Assembly (NCBI GenBank): GCA_037349315.1 | Contig: JBAIAC010000042.1 | Location: 3,162,001-3,226,000, forward strand | DNA length: 64,000 nucleotides | DNA from: Chelydra serpentina | Lineage: Eukaryota > Chordata > Testudines > Chelydridae | Reading direction: 5' to 3' | Position numbers and translations under genes: made by a program | The notes under the pieces: generated by a model | Database searches by the model: none | Told to the model about the DNA's origin: nothing | What the model saw: the letters and a program-made list of their open reading frames with translations, nothing else | Shown here: piece by piece, positions 53,501 through 64,000 of the stretch | Position numbering within the stretch: the stretch's first letter is position 1 | Layout: the number at the start of each line of letters is the position of its first letter

Positions 53501-55759
53501 GGGGTGGGGAGGGCGGGTGGAAGAGGGAGGGGGGAGGACGAGGGACAGAGGGCCGTGGGCCGTGTAAAGCTGGGCCTCTGACACTCTGCACGCTGGGCAA
53601 GACACACGGGGGCCATTGTCCTAGGGATGTAACTCTGGCTGGCTTCAGAACTTCCTCAGCCTGTGCCAAGATCTGCACCGGCCCCTGCAGCCACTGAACA
53701 GCGGAGTCACAAATGGCCCCTCCCCTCTCTCCTTTTGCCGGCACAGGGGGGAATCTGGCCCATGGAGCCAACCTTCCCCCTGCCTCGATTCCCACATGGA
53801 TAAAATGATTTTACTATTATTTCTATTTCTGCCAGTGGAGGACGAGGCCCCGTCGTGCTGCTCTCTGTAGAGACGCTGAGTAAACAGACCCAACAGCTCA
53901 CAATCAGAGCCAGGATTTCACAAACTCTCAACATCCAATTAGTGTCAAAGGGACCAAAGAGGACAAAGTTACTTTTATTCCAAAGTCTTTGCAGGCTCTG
54001 GCTCTAGGTTATGACAAAAGGCAGAAAGTGAATGAGACAAAGCAATTGGAGTTTGAAGGGTGGGAGGGGATGAGGAGGGGAAAAGTAAATCTCACTGACA
54101 CATTGTCTGTCCTGGGATGGTTGTGAGGCTGCAAGGATGTTGGTCCCATTGCTGGGAGATGCCTGAATGAGAGAGGCAAGAGACAGTTTCAGACCATTTT
54201 ATATTAAATATCTGCATGCTTCTCGGTGTGTTTCTGTGTCACAATTAAGACACAGTTCTATGAGTTGAGAGTGCGGATGCTGTTATAAACATGAAAGCCT
54301 GAAATCTCGTCTCCTTTCTCTTTCCCCCCTCCAGACACTCTGCCGTCTGCACTAGAGATGAAAAGAGGAGGATCCCTAGGAACATTCAGACAGGGTGAGT
54401 TTGCAGCTGGAGATTGTCCTTAAATGATCAGAAAATGTCTTCATGAGATAGTAGCTAAAGTTACCGACCAAACCGATACCGACCATGAGACACACACAGC
54501 CCTAAAAACAACACATTGAACAGTGAGGAGCTCCCACGCTGACGTCACACACACTCCTGACTGAGTTCAGGCCCAGGCTGCTGAACAGAAAAACTCTCCC
54601 TGAGCAGCCTGTGAACAGAGCTCTCTGCCCTGAGGGCTGCACATCCCTCTGCTTTACCCCGGTGCGGGGGGTCTCCGCCATTGCGCTTCTCCAACGTCCT
54701 TCCTTTCCTCTGGACAGGGCAGGGCTCTCCCATTGGAGCTGCTCCCTGCTTCCTGGATTGGGGAGACGCTCTCCCTGTGAGGCTGTCAGCTCCTCCCTTC
54801 TCTCTAGACTGGGGATGGGGCTACCCCACCCAATGCTTCCTTCTACTCTCTTTTCTTAATTGGCTCTTCCTACTCTGGCCGGGGAGTGGAGGCTGCATTT
54901 AGGGGAGGGAGCTTCCCTCTGGGGTTCAAAGCTGGTACCTGCCTCCTCTGCTCCCTCCTCACTAAATCTTCCTGACTGTGTCTCTGAGGCTGGGAATGGA
55001 GCCGCCCCAGCAGAGGGAGCAGGGAGCTGAATCCTCAGCAAGCAAATGAAAAAGTGGGTCCCATTACACAGACAGAGGAGCTGCAGTGACATCCCTGCCC
55101 AGTCTCAGGTGCCCAGGACAGAGGCATCTCCCTGGGATCCAGGCCTGGCCCAGCCAGGACGGGGCTGCTGGGGAGTGTGAGAAATTGTCCCAGCCTCCCC
55201 CAGGGCCGAGCTCTGCCTCTAAAGCTCTGATTCTCTCTCCCCAGCGAATGTGACTCTGGATCCAGACACGGCTCATCCCGACCTCGTCCTGTCTGAGGAT
55301 CAGAAAAGTGTGAGATGGGGAGACACACGGCAGGATCTGCCCGACAACCCTGAGAGATTTGACACTAGGGCCTGTGTGCTGGGCTGTGAGGGATTCACCT
55401 CGGGGAGACATTGCTGGGAGGTGGAGGTGGGGGATGCGCAATACTGGGCTGTGGGGGTGGCCAGAGAGTCTGTGGGGAGGAAGGGACGGATCAGCTGTAG
55501 CCCTGAGGGGGGGATCTGGGCTGTGGAGCGGGATTGGCTGGGTCAGTTCCGGGCTCTCATCTCCCCTGTGACCCCCCTGCTCCTGAGCCGGCGCCCCAGC
55601 ATGATCCGGGTTTGTCTGGACTGTGACCGGGGGCAGGTGACATTTATCGATGCTGGTGACGAGGCCCCGATCTTCACTTTCCCGCCGGGCTCTGTCCCTG
55701 GGGGGAGAATCCGACCCTGGCTCTGTGTGTGGAGATCCCGGCTCCGACTGTGTCCCTGA
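47152..55759 (+). CDS. TRIM E3 ubiquitin ligase (RING, B-box, coiled coil, PRY-SPRY), complete
   Basis: Predicted cytosolic RING-type E3 ubiquitin ligase of TRIM subfamily C-IV. The seven coding exons are 47,152-47,568 (417 bp), 50,294-50,389 (96), 50,991-51,221 (231), 51,797-51,819 (23), 52,553-52,668 (116), 54,335-54,394 (60) and 55,245-55,759 (515). The 96/231/23/116 series is the family hallmark. All introns are GT/AG, phases agree, and the sum is 1458 bp, or 485 residues. The RING is a complete C3HC4 (CPVC, CGHNFCRAC, CPQC), and the B-box 2 is CGEH...C...CVVC...HRAH. The coiled coil spans about residues 140-250, and PRY-SPRY the last 170 (LDPDTAHPDLVLSED, HCWEVEVGD, YWAVGVARES). B30.2 usually recognises the target. 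The closest named TRIM is uncertain. The paralogue at 25,328-31,273 is dead. Confidence 0.95.
47840..48229 (+). mobile_element. hAT-type element in TRIM intron 1
   Basis: CAGGGCCGGCTCCAGG to CTAGAGTCGGCCTG, flanked by CCCCCACT and CCCCCAGT (7 of 8 alike). It is the same family as 61,730-62,486 and 63,320-63,609, all with CTTGGGGCGGCA words inside the ends. Confidence 0.8.
48230..50293 (+). other. Rest of TRIM intron 1
   Basis: The only repeat I recognise is a MIR-like stretch at 48,845-48,990 (GGAAACTGAGGCACAAAG, then AGTCACCCAGCATGTCAGTC). The remainder has no exon, and 48,280-48,720 is GC-rich. Confidence 0.5.
50991..51221 (+). CDS. TRIM exon 3: coiled coil (231 bp)
   Basis: Acceptor TTTTCATACAG, donor CTGCAG|GTGAGAC. 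The heptad-rich reading includes FLQEQERLLLAQLEKLDEEI and ENVRKLSEQISRLSELI, the dimerisation helix of TRIM proteins. The paralogue has lost it. Confidence 0.93.
52893..53230 (-). mobile_element. CR1-type 3' fragment in TRIM intron 5
   Basis: AAGGCCAAAAGGGACCATCA, TCTAGTCTGACCTCCTGCAT and GAAATTCCTTCCTGACCCC are the usual words of an older CR1 3' region. The pseudogene copy lacks it, so it inserted after the TRIM duplication or was lost there. Confidence 0.7.
55245..55759 (+). CDS. TRIM exon 7: PRY-SPRY (B30.2)
   Basis: The exon follows acceptor CTCTCCCCAG and ends TGTCCCTGA. It holds PRY (LDPDTAHPDLVL, NPERFD, CVLGCEGFTSG), SPRY (WAVGVARESVGRKGRI) and the late core (DCDRGQVTFIDAGD, FTFPPGSVPGGRIRPWLC). 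Confidence 0.95.
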
Positions 55760-56874
55760 GAGGGAGGGGGGGAATATCTCACTGGGGAACCGGAAATCAG
55801 CCTCTCTAGCCTCACACACCCCAGTCTCTATGACCTTGGATGGCTCCCGTCTACCCAGCCCCTGGCTCCTCATCTCTATGACCTGTGGAAGTTCCTCCCC
55901 CTCCCTCCCTATAGCCCCAGGGATGGAAGGGGGAGGGGGAAGAACCCCTCAGGCTGCAGGAGGGGCCCTGAGGGGCAGAGGTGGGGGCTGGGTAGGGGGC
56001 AGAACTAACAGCCGAGCTGGGGAGAGGTGGAGGTGGGGGTGGCAGGGACACAGCATGAAGCAATCAGGGTTTGGGGGGTTTGGGAAAAGCAGCAGCAGGG
56101 AGCGTTTTGTACAGATCTGTGGGATTAGATCTCACTGGTCCTGCCACAGGGGCCCAAGTCACCTTCCCCTGTAACTACAGGACAGCTGGTAACCTCGTAA
56201 TTGTCACAAAAGAGGGGAGAAGGAAGAGGGGAGATGGGTGCAGATTGATCACAAACCCCCCCCCCCCCATTATATAACCTTAAAAAAATTATCATTGGGT
56301 CAGTCTCATGAATTTTGTTAAACTCCTGAGGTTGGCAGCACTGGGAGAGGTAGGGATAGGGCAGGTTTAACCAGAGGGAATTAGAAGCAGCAAGAATAAA
56401 AATGGAAATTAAAATTAAACAAGAATAAAGGGAAAGTCTATGAGGAATGGTGGAAAACAGAAGAGTGACAGGAAAATATCCCTGGCCGGGGAACCAGCCC
56501 GGGGGCAACAAGAGGGGAAGGGATAAAATCAGGGGGAACAAGGGAGCAGCCATGGGGGATGATCTGTGACAGGGAGGGGAGGAGAGTGGGGGAGAGACAG
56601 GAAAATAAACAGGGATCAGAAGTGAGGGTTAGAAAAACGAGTAGAAAAGGACAGTATGAACAGAAAGGGAACATGAGAGGGACAGAGATTTATTACAAGT
56701 TACTGAAAGTGAGACTGTAACTCATTAATTCCCTATATTAATTGCTGTACAACTGTACTGTTGTTGTGCCATTAAGAAAACTGTTCTCAGTACCTGGGGA
56801 TCTGCTTTCCATGCTGTGGTTATTAAGGCTCCTTCTCCGCTCCCTTTACTTACAACCTTTAGTTACTTACTGTA

Positions 56875-56880
56875 AATAAA
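56875..56880 (+). terminator. Candidate poly(A) signal of the TRIM gene
   Basis: AATAAA lies 1.1 kb after the stop, in AT-rich sequence following 3' flank shared with D1 (56,310-56,654). It is plausible as the end of a long 3' UTR. Confidence 0.45.
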
Positions 56881-57549
56881 ACATTACAAACAATTCTTCA
56901 TGTTTGTTCTACTTTACTGTCCCAGCTGCAGGTGCTGGGGGCAGCGCCATGGGCTTTGCTTTCTGACTTGGTTGTGTCCCCCCAGACTCCACAGGAAATA
57001 TTGTTCCCCTAGGAGGAGAGTTTGGGGTTTACTGGGATGTGTCACTCTCCAGCCTGTGCTCTGTCTCTGTCTGTACACACCCATGTCAATCAGGAATTCC
57101 TCAACGGTGCTCTGCAGGGAGGAGACTGGTTGCAGAAGGTGCAATCCATGACTTGGTGTTGCAATGCTGAGCATCACAGGGCTTAATTTGTAGGCAACTA
57201 GAAAATCATAGTCTGCAACTCTGAAAAGCTGAGTTAGGGGGCTAAACTCCCTAGACAATGCATGGGCATCACAGGCCCCGTACAGTGTGATTCACAAAAG
57301 CCAGCTCACTAGGTGTGCAGCCATCTAAGCTAACCAAGGAGAGAGGCGACAAGGGGGGAGGGGTGTCCTAAGCCCTGCCCCCTCTCACAGACAGGTGCCT
57401 AAATCGGGGCTGCAGAGGGACACCTATGTCTGCTTAGCAATCGACAGACGGGAACCCAGTGTCTGATATCAGGTGGCTCAGGCGCCAAGGTGTTTCTTAC
57501 TGGAATGAGGTAGGCACCTGCCTCACTCCACAAGAAAGCGGGGTGGGGG

Positions 57550-57672
57550 TAGGGTGACCAGACAGCAAATGTGAGAAATCGGGATGGGGGTGGAGGGTAA
57601 TAGGAGCCTATATAAGAAAAAGACCCAAAAATCGGGACTGTCCCTATAAAATCGAGACATCTGGTCACCCTA
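57550..57672 (+). mobile_element. Mariner-type MITE, copy 3
   Basis: TA-GGGTGACCAGA ... TCTGGTCACCC-TA, same family as 9804-9925 and 10,014-10,142. Confidence 0.8.
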
Positions 57673-57724
57673 GGGGGGGGGGAGGAGGAGGAGGTGGTTT
57701 TGGGGATATCACCCGCCTTATAAC

Positions 57725-57795
57725 TTTTAGCCCCATGGTGAGAGCACTCAGCCGGCACGTGGGAGACCCATGTTCAGTTCTCCCATCAAGCTGTG
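57725..57795 (+). repeat. tRNA-like SINE stub
   Basis: ATGGTGAGAGCACTCAGC and CCCATGTTCAGTTCTCCC resemble A and B boxes of a tRNA-derived SINE head. No cloverleaf good enough for a tRNA gene. Confidence 0.35.
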
Positions 57796-58003
57796 TACAG
57801 CAGCTCACGAAGGTGAGTACCAACCTCAGGGCAAACAGTTATAAACCTGGGCACAAACCTCCCACTGGTCGTGTGTCCTGTATTTAGATTTCACCTACTA
57901 GGTATCAAGTGAGAACACTCGGGCACTAGAACAGCCTGAACATGGAGTCACAGACAGTTCCCTTGGGTTGACCCGTCTATCTTGCTGCTTTTCTGCCTCC
58001 TCC

Positions 58004-58610
58004 CAGGGCTGGTGCAAGGATATTTTGCGCCCTAGGCGAAACTTCCACCTTGTGCCCCCCACCCCCACCTCGTTGGTGGGGGGCACATTGAGGGCCCCCC
58101 ACCGAGGGCCCCCTCGGTTCATTGAGGGGCAAATCCCAAGAAGCCTTTATAGACCCCAGGGGCCAGCCGTGCCCAGGGGCTGCTCCGTAAACCAGGTTCC
58201 CCCCTCCCCGCCCCCTGAACTCCCCTGGAGGGTGCCCTCCCCACTGAACCCCAGCGGCCCCCGTCCTGAGTCCACTCACTGGCTTCGCTGGGCTTGAGCC
58301 AATGCAGCAGCTCGGCAGGGAGGAGCCGCCTTCCGGAGGCACCGGGGAGGCAGAGCGCCGCGCTTGCGGCGGTGGCGAGCCCCAGCCATGGAGGAGCCGG
58401 CACAGCATAGGGGGGCAGCCGGTCAGACTCTGGCTCCGCGTGCACAGCCCCTCCCCCGCAGAGTGCTGAGGCAGCGGGAGGCGGGTGAGGGGCTCTGGCT
58501 CCTGCAGGCTGCAGTAGATGCATGCGGGAGCCAGCCCCCATGTGCCCCCGGCCCCTCCTCGCCACGCTGAGCCGCAACCGCCGGGGTGCGGGGCCCTGAG
58601 CCTGCTCCAG
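58004..58610 (+). mobile_element. hAT-type element (GCCCTAGGCGAAA family)
   Basis: It starts CAGGGCTGGTGCAAGG followed by GCGCCCTAGGCGAAACTTCC, as in 30,195 and (inverted) 21,390-21,429. The right end near GGGGCCCTG is uncertain. The interior is GC-rich. Confidence 0.5.
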
Positions 58611-58733
58611 GCGGGGACTGCAGACCTTGCTTCTTTTTTCCCCTTAAAGTGCTCAGTGTTTAGGGGAGGAAAGTGAATGAGATTTTTCTTAGAGCAGGTG
58701 TGAAAAAGCAGAAGAGACCAAAATCTATTCTTG

Positions 58734-60420
58734 TGTAACCCCCAAGGAGATTACATAGATTCCTGGGTCTCTGTCTGCGCCCCCTCTCCACCTGGTTACC
58801 TCCTTTAATGCCAATCAGCTTACAGGTTCTGACGGACAGGTCTGGGTTCTTCTGGATCCCGCCACTAGGGTCTATCTTCTTTCTTTTTTCCTATGAATTT
58901 ATTTGGCGGTGCCTCCATCCCCCTCGCTCCTTCCTGGCAGGATCACCAGGACAGCTTGGGAGGAAAATGCTAACTACAGGGTAATCCCCACTTACTGCCA
59001 GATAGTTGGAGACTTCTAAGGGCTGGTCTACACCAACCCCCAAATTCGAACTAAGATACGCAACTTCAGCTACGTGAATAACGTAGCTGAAGTCGAACTA
59101 TCTTAGTTCGAATGAAAAAGCAATTACCCGGGGTCCACACGCGGCGCGCAGGCTCCCCCGTCGACTCCGCCTACTCCGTTCGTCGAGCTGGATTACCAGC
59201 GTCGACGGCGGAGCACTTCCTGGTTCGATTTATCGCGTCTAGACAAGACGCGATAAATCGAACCCAGAACATCGATCCCGCGCCTCCGACCAGACGCGTA
59301 AGTATAGACCTACCCTAAGAAATAACACAAACACATGCAATATATTCAACACAATAATTATATTAAACAGGAGACAAATACAACATAACAGGGTAAAACA
59401 CTATGTTTAGGGTCCCCAGTGCCCACACTGATAATACACATGACTTAATGTAGCAAATGTAAGATCAGTGTCCCGTTGGTACGTGTACTTTGCTGGGGCC
59501 CTTGATGACCTATAACCACAAAATTCTTCTCTGCAGTGGTTTAGCAGGGAGGCTGACTGGGTTCAGTACAGCTCAAAGGACTCACAAGAGGGAGAAGATG
59601 GTAAATCCCTCCACAGGTGTAATATGCAGCAGGTTATAAAATCCTCAAACCCTTACTCCTTGGCTTGAGGATACAGTTCAGGGAGTAGGGGGTCCCCAAA
59701 ACAAATTACCTGACTAACTAACTACAAGATGGTGCACTCTCAAACCCCATGAATGATCCTCAGGTTCAAAGCTGACTCTGGACTCCTCAGTCACTGCAGA
59801 GGGGCTGCTCTCTGCTGGCAGGGATCCTCCTCAGGCAGGAATCAGGCTGCGTCGGTCCCAGGATTTCCCTTCACCACAAAGGGGTGCAGGGCTCAAAGTG
59901 TAGGTTACCCAACTACACTGCCATCCACACTGTAGCCTCCTAGCCCAGCCTCCAGACACACACTCAGCAGGCAGCTTCCCTGGACTAGCAGCCAGAGCAG
60001 AGCTGACCATGTGGTGACTGGTCTCCCCTAGGGAGCCGGAGGGTGAACTCAGCCTGGCTGGGGAAGTTTCCCAACAAACTTTACACATTGGGAATCATCA
60101 GTGGGGAAGGAAAAACCCAGCGGAGGGATCTGCTGTCCGGTCCCTAGAGGCCAGTTCTCAGGGGGAACCCTGCATGTAGACCTGGGACTCACCAGCTCCC
60201 CACACAGCCACTCCTGCCCTTTCCCTAGCTGGCTCCAGACTGCCTCCAAAATGGCTTCTCCCCTTCCTACAACTCCCTGGGAAGGGCCTCTCACTCCCTA
60301 GTGGTTGCTGGGCAGACTCTGAGTCTGCCTTGGCTCCCATTCCCTACCAGGGCCAGTGTGCCTCCTGACCTCCCAGCAGACAGAGACCCAGGAATCTATG
60401 TAATCTCCTTGGGGGTTACA
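58734..60420. repeat. Segment bounded by perfect 44-bp inverted repeats
   Basis: 58,734-58,777 and 60,377-60,420 are exact reverse complements (outer ends TGTAACCCCC / GGGGGTTACA). The 1687-bp span could be a non-autonomous DNA element, but no target duplication is seen. Alternatively, one arm may be a copied patch. It contains the MITE at 59,017-59,319 and otherwise no reading with a domain. Confidence 0.7.
59017..59319 (+). mobile_element. Palindrome-rich MITE
   Basis: The ends TTAGGG-type (TAAGGGCTGGTCTACACC) and GTATAGACCTACCCTAA are inverted. Inside are two hairpins: CTTCAGCTACGT ... ACGTAGCTGAAG (about 59,063-59,091) and TCGATTTATCGCGTCT ... AGACGCGATAAATCGA (about 59,225-59,261). Confidence 0.75.
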
Positions 60421-60507
60421 TATGAAAAGGTGTCAGGGATGCGGCCCTCCAGCCATTGTACTTGTTCTCATGTGGCCCTCGTGGTGATTTTAGTTTGAGA
60501 TCCCTGT

Positions 60508-61729
60508 CTTACACTCTGCACCCTGGCAAAGCCTCTTAGAACCATTAAACCAGGGATGTGGCTCCGGCTGGAGCTCAGGACTTGCCTAGCTGCTGCTAAG
60601 CTCTGCATTGGCCCTTGCAGCTGCTGAAGAGGGGGCCTATTGAACCAGCCCTCTCCCTGCCTCAGTTTCCCCATCTATACAATGCCTGTGTGTCTCTTCG
60701 CATTACAGTCTATGGAGGACGAGGGCCTCATGGTGCTGAGCTCTGAGCAGACGCTGAGCAAATAGATGCAAAACTTTTACGATTCAGTGTCCCGATCCTG
60801 AAAGGTCTCAGCGTCCCAGTGATGCCAAAGGGACCGGAGTGGGTAAAGTTACTGTCACAATTTACTGAGAAAGGGGCAGAGCACAAACATGCCACCCCAG
60901 CTGTGTAACTGAGTGTCTCTAAGTAATCAGCTGCACACGGTGCATCCGACAGCCAGGGGAGAGAAATTCCAGGTACTATATGTACCATGCCAGTCTTTTT
61001 CCTTTCCGTAACCCGGCACCAAAGCATTGAATCTGCTCTGCAATGCAGAGGGAAGACCCAGGAAGGTCCCTTTGGCATCACTGGGACGCTGAGACCTTTC
61101 AGGATCGGGACACTAAACATAGTGTTTTACCCTGTTATGTTGTATTTGTCTCCTGTTTAATATAATTATTGTATAAGACAGCAGCAGGGGAAAGGTCAGT
61201 GGCAGTCAAACGTTTTTACTGGTGACCCCTTTCACATAGCAACCCTCTGAGTGCGACCCCCGTTATAAATTAAAAACACTTTTAAATATATTTAACACCA
61301 TTATAAATGCTGGAGGCAAAGCGGGGTTTGGGGTGGAGGTTGACAGCTCATGACCCCCCATGTAATAACCTCGCGACCCCCTGAGGGGGGTCCTGAACGC
61401 CAGTTTGAAAACCCCTGGGAAAGGTGTTTGAATGATGCCTGCAAATCTCAAGCCGCGCAGAGACCAGAATAAGATCAGCACTTCCCTCCGCTGAGCTGCA
61501 ACGTCTATTAACCACGATGTTAAACTGCTGCAACACTGGACCTGGGTAACTAGCTGCATCTGCAGCAGCATCTCTGCACAGCCCGGCTCCCCCGCCACAG
61601 CTGAATTCCCTCTCCTTGTCCCCGACGGCGGCTTCCCAGACTGCCCCAGGCCTCCTCAGTCTGTCCCCACATCCCCTCCTGCAGCCGCAATGGGCGAGTG
61701 GCACGAGACATCTCTCTTTATCCCACACC
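60508..61729 (+). repeat. Flanking-block copy D3
   Basis: It matches D1 (34,330-35,470), including the hAT MITE at 61,197-61,417 with TSD GGAAAGGT (61,189-61,196 and 61,418-61,425). It differs by a 110-bp patchwork at 61,063-61,172. A hAT element ends it at 61,730. Confidence 0.85.
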
Positions 61730-62486
61730 CAGGGCCGGCTCCACACACCAGCCTACCAAGCACGTGCTTGGGGTGGCACCTTGGGGGGGGGGCGGCGCTC
61801 AGGTGTTTTTGTTTTTTTAAAATTAACATACTGTGGCATGGCGGGCTGGCCGCCCTGCCCCGCCGGCGTTCCAGCCCGGAGAGCGGGGCCAGAGGCGGGC
61901 TGGCCGCCCTGCCCCACAGCGCTCCGGCCGGGAGAGCGGGGCCGGGGGCAGGCTGGCCGCGCTGCCCCGCCAGCGTTCCGGCCCGGAGAGCGGGGCCGGG
62001 GGCGGGCTGGCCGCCCTGCCCCGCCGGCGTTCCTGCCCGGAGAGCAGGGCCGGGGACGGGCTGGCCGCCCTGCCGTGCCGGCGTTCCGGCCAAAAGAGGG
62101 GGGCCGGGGGCGGGCTGGTTGCCCTGCCCCACAGACTCCGGCTGGAAGAGCGGGGCCAGGGGCACTCCGGCCGCCCAGCCCCGCCGGCGCTCTGGCTGGG
62201 AGAGCGGGGCCGCCCTGCCCCACCGGTGTTCCTGCCCGGAGAGCGGGGCCGGGCTCACCGCCCTGCCCCGCCAGCGCTCCGGCCGCCCTGCCCCGCCGGC
62301 GCTCCAGCTGCCCTGCCCCGTGGCTCTCCCGCAGGGAAGGGGGGGTGTTGCGGTGCACCGGTGGGGGTGTTTCCATGGGCGCTGGGGAGGGAATTGGTTT
62401 TTTTTTTTGTTTCAGTGGGGGGGGGGGGGCGCTTGGGTTTTGGTGGTTTTTTGCTGGGGGCGGCAAAAAAGTTAGAGCCGGCCCTG
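61730..62486 (+). mobile_element. hAT-type element with GC-rich tandem interior
   Basis: The ends CAGGGCCGGCTCC and TAGAGCCGGCCCTG are inverted. The core (61,850-62,330) is a tandem array of about 60-70 bp units around GCCCGGAGAGCGGGGCCGG. No target duplication is evident. Long Pro/Gly/Arg readings inside are artefacts. Confidence 0.75.
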
Positions 62487-63319
62487 GGTGTCAACGCTCA
62501 GTGGTTCTGGACGGGCATGTAACCGAGCCAGGTATATGTGCACGGGGAGCTCCCCAATATTGTACTGGGGTCTCTCATCCCTATAGTGCACAGAGATCTC
62601 ACACTCCCCCTCCCGACAGTTTCTAAATGACACCAGACACCACCTGAGGCTGCTCAGAACTGGGGCTGGGCTTTTCCTGATCAACATGGACCTTGAAATT
62701 AAATTACACCTGCAAAGCTGGATTATCCACTTTCAACTACCCCTGTATCACTTACTGTAAACAAAGATTTGGGGAAAGGAGGGTCAATTCGGGTCTTTGC
62801 CTGCTACTTGTGCAGGGAGGGGAGAGACACAGTGTAGGGTGTAAGGCCCTTCACACAGCCCGAGCTGCCTAATATTCCCATCCAAGGTCTTTGGTTCTGA
62901 AAAAAGGGACATCGACATACGGAGGACATGGAAATTCCCCCTGGGAGCCTGGGCCAGGCACTGTAACATCAGCTGTATTTGGATACAGGGAGCCCCCTCC
63001 CCGCTCCCAGCTGCGCTCCCTCTGAGGGCAATTCTGGCTGCCTAACTGGGACTAGTTGTTATTAGTTATTCCCCCACACAAATAACTTCCATCACTTACA
63101 GTTACGTTTGCTGAATGCCTTTCAGAACCAGCCAAAACAATCCCACCCTGGCTAAAAGCACCCAAACACTGCCCACCAAGGGAACTGCAAGATAAGGTGA
63201 CATAACAAACAATTTTGACATCAATCTAATCAGTCAGATCAGATCTTCAACTGGTGTCAATCACCACAGGTCAGCTGATGTCAATGATCTGCACCCAAAT
63301 GTCCTTAACTCTGATCCCC
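62487..63319. other. Intergenic, nothing recognised
   Basis: Mixed single-copy-looking sequence without domains, splice pairs or known repeat words. Confidence 0.4.
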
Positions 63320-63609
63320 AGGGCCGGCTCCAGGCACCAGCCTACCAAGCATGTGCTTGGGGTGACACCTGGAGGGGGGCGGCACTCAGGGGTTTTTTGT
63401 TAATTTTTTTTATTAAAAAAAAAAACAACCCCTCTCCGCTGGCGGGGCCGCAGACATGCCGCACTCCCTGCCGGAGTCCCGGCCGGGGTAGGGGGGCCGC
63501 GGACATGCCGCGCTTCTGTGTTGGGGGGGTGGTTTTTTTGTTGCTGGGTGGCGCTTGGGGGTTGTTGTTTTTTTAGCTTGGGGCAGCAAAAAAGTTAGAG
63601 CTGCCCCTG
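63320..63609 (+). mobile_element. hAT-type element
   Basis: CAGGGCCGGCTCCAGG to AGAGCTGCCCCTG, flanked by CTGATCCC and CTGACCCT (6 of 8 alike). It is a close relative of 47,840-48,229. Confidence 0.75.
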
Positions 63610-63670
63610 CTGACCCTAAAACAAAAACGTTCCCAATAACTAGAAGCTCTAAGCTCATCTTGTCCCTTTG

Positions 63671-64000
63671 TCATAGATTCATAGACGTTAAATCCAGAAA
63701 GGACCACAGCCTGACTTCCTGTATCACACAGGCCAGACTGTTATCTTGTGGCTCCTGAATCAAGCTTAATAACTTACAGTGGAACTAGAAAGACCAATCC
63801 AATCTTAACTTAAAAGTTCCCAGTCATGGAGATCCCACCACACCACATGATAACCTGTTGCAATGGTTAAGTACCTTAACAGTTAAACATCTGTGCATTA
63901 TTTCCTGATCGAATTTTTCTAGTTTCAACTTCCAGTCCTCGGATTTTGTTCAGCCTTTGTCTGCTTGATTAAAGTGTTCTCTACTATCAGAGATTTACTC
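63671..64000 (-). mobile_element. CR1 3' fragment at the window edge
   Basis: The low end is TCATAGATTCATAGACG. GGCCAGACTGTTATCTTGTG and CCAGTCATGGAGATCCCACC follow, as in CR1 3' regions. It continues beyond the window. Confidence 0.65.

Noticed and set aside
53313..53795. 160-codon minus-strand reading inside TRIM intron 5, with a relative at 28,121-28,570
   Set aside because: Both are the same duplicated intron block on opposite strands. The reading is not preserved between them and it has no domain.
61616..62626. 336-codon Pro/Gly/Arg-rich reading and its antisense
   Set aside because: It lies in the tandem GC-rich core of a hAT-type element, with no domain and no splice context.

Overview
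The window reads as vertebrate nuclear DNA, most likely from a turtle (probably a cryptodire). The evidence is KRAB zinc-finger genes, TRIM/B30.2 genes, CR1 retrotransposon 3' ends (6578-6725, 37750-37948, 52893-53230, 63671-64000), a tRNA-headed SINE with a CR1-like tail (6397-6577), Penelope-like elements and many short hAT and mariner-type elements. Codons sit in short exons with GT/AG borders, and there is no operon-like packing. The species call is inference from repeat families remembered, not from a search.

Layout. Positions 1-25,000 hold three tandem KRAB zinc-finger units, all on the minus strand. Unit A (1-8000) is a long, apparently intact gene whose 3' end lies outside the window. 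Unit B (about 11,800-18,960) is a complete gene with four coding exons that predict 517 residues. Unit C (about 19,130-24,360) is a wreck: both KRAB exons are gone, the finger exon has stops, and Penelope and hAT elements have inserted. A CpG-rich first exon and promoter is visible for A (7745-8080) and B (18,480-18,960).

Positions 25,020-31,273 hold a minus-strand TRIM pseudogene. It has lost its start codon, carries a RING stop, lacks the coiled-coil exons and has a frameshift, but keeps an open B30.2 exon. Positions 47,152-55,759 hold its plus-strand paralogue, a complete seven-exon RING / B-box / coiled-coil / PRY-SPRY gene predicting 485 residues, with a perfect ISRE-type motif 28 bp before its ATG. 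The two face away from each other across about 16 kb.

Positions 35,977-44,727 between them are a decayed Gypsy retrotransposon on the minus strand. Its integrase lies before its reverse transcriptase (the Gmr1-like order) and its Gag ends in a SCAN-like domain. A 1.6-kb CAG-rich repeat sits at the Gag N-terminus. A solo LTR is nested in its protease and a CR1 piece in its RT. A second LTR (44,728-45,921) abuts it directly.

Positions 34,330-35,976, 45,922-46,510 and 60,508-61,729 are three copies of one flanking block (D1, D2, D3). Because the copies differ by insertions, they give exact empty sites for several transposons. They also expose short copied patches (28,005-28,135; 61,065-61,172; possibly 60,377-60,420) that look like template-switch repair rather than transposition.

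Functionally, the window joins two fast-evolving gene families: KRAB zinc-finger repressors, whose usual targets are transposons, and TRIM E3 ligases, often interferon-driven. Both are embedded in the kinds of element that KRAB-ZNFs commonly silence, including a Gypsy lineage related to the source of the SCAN domain.
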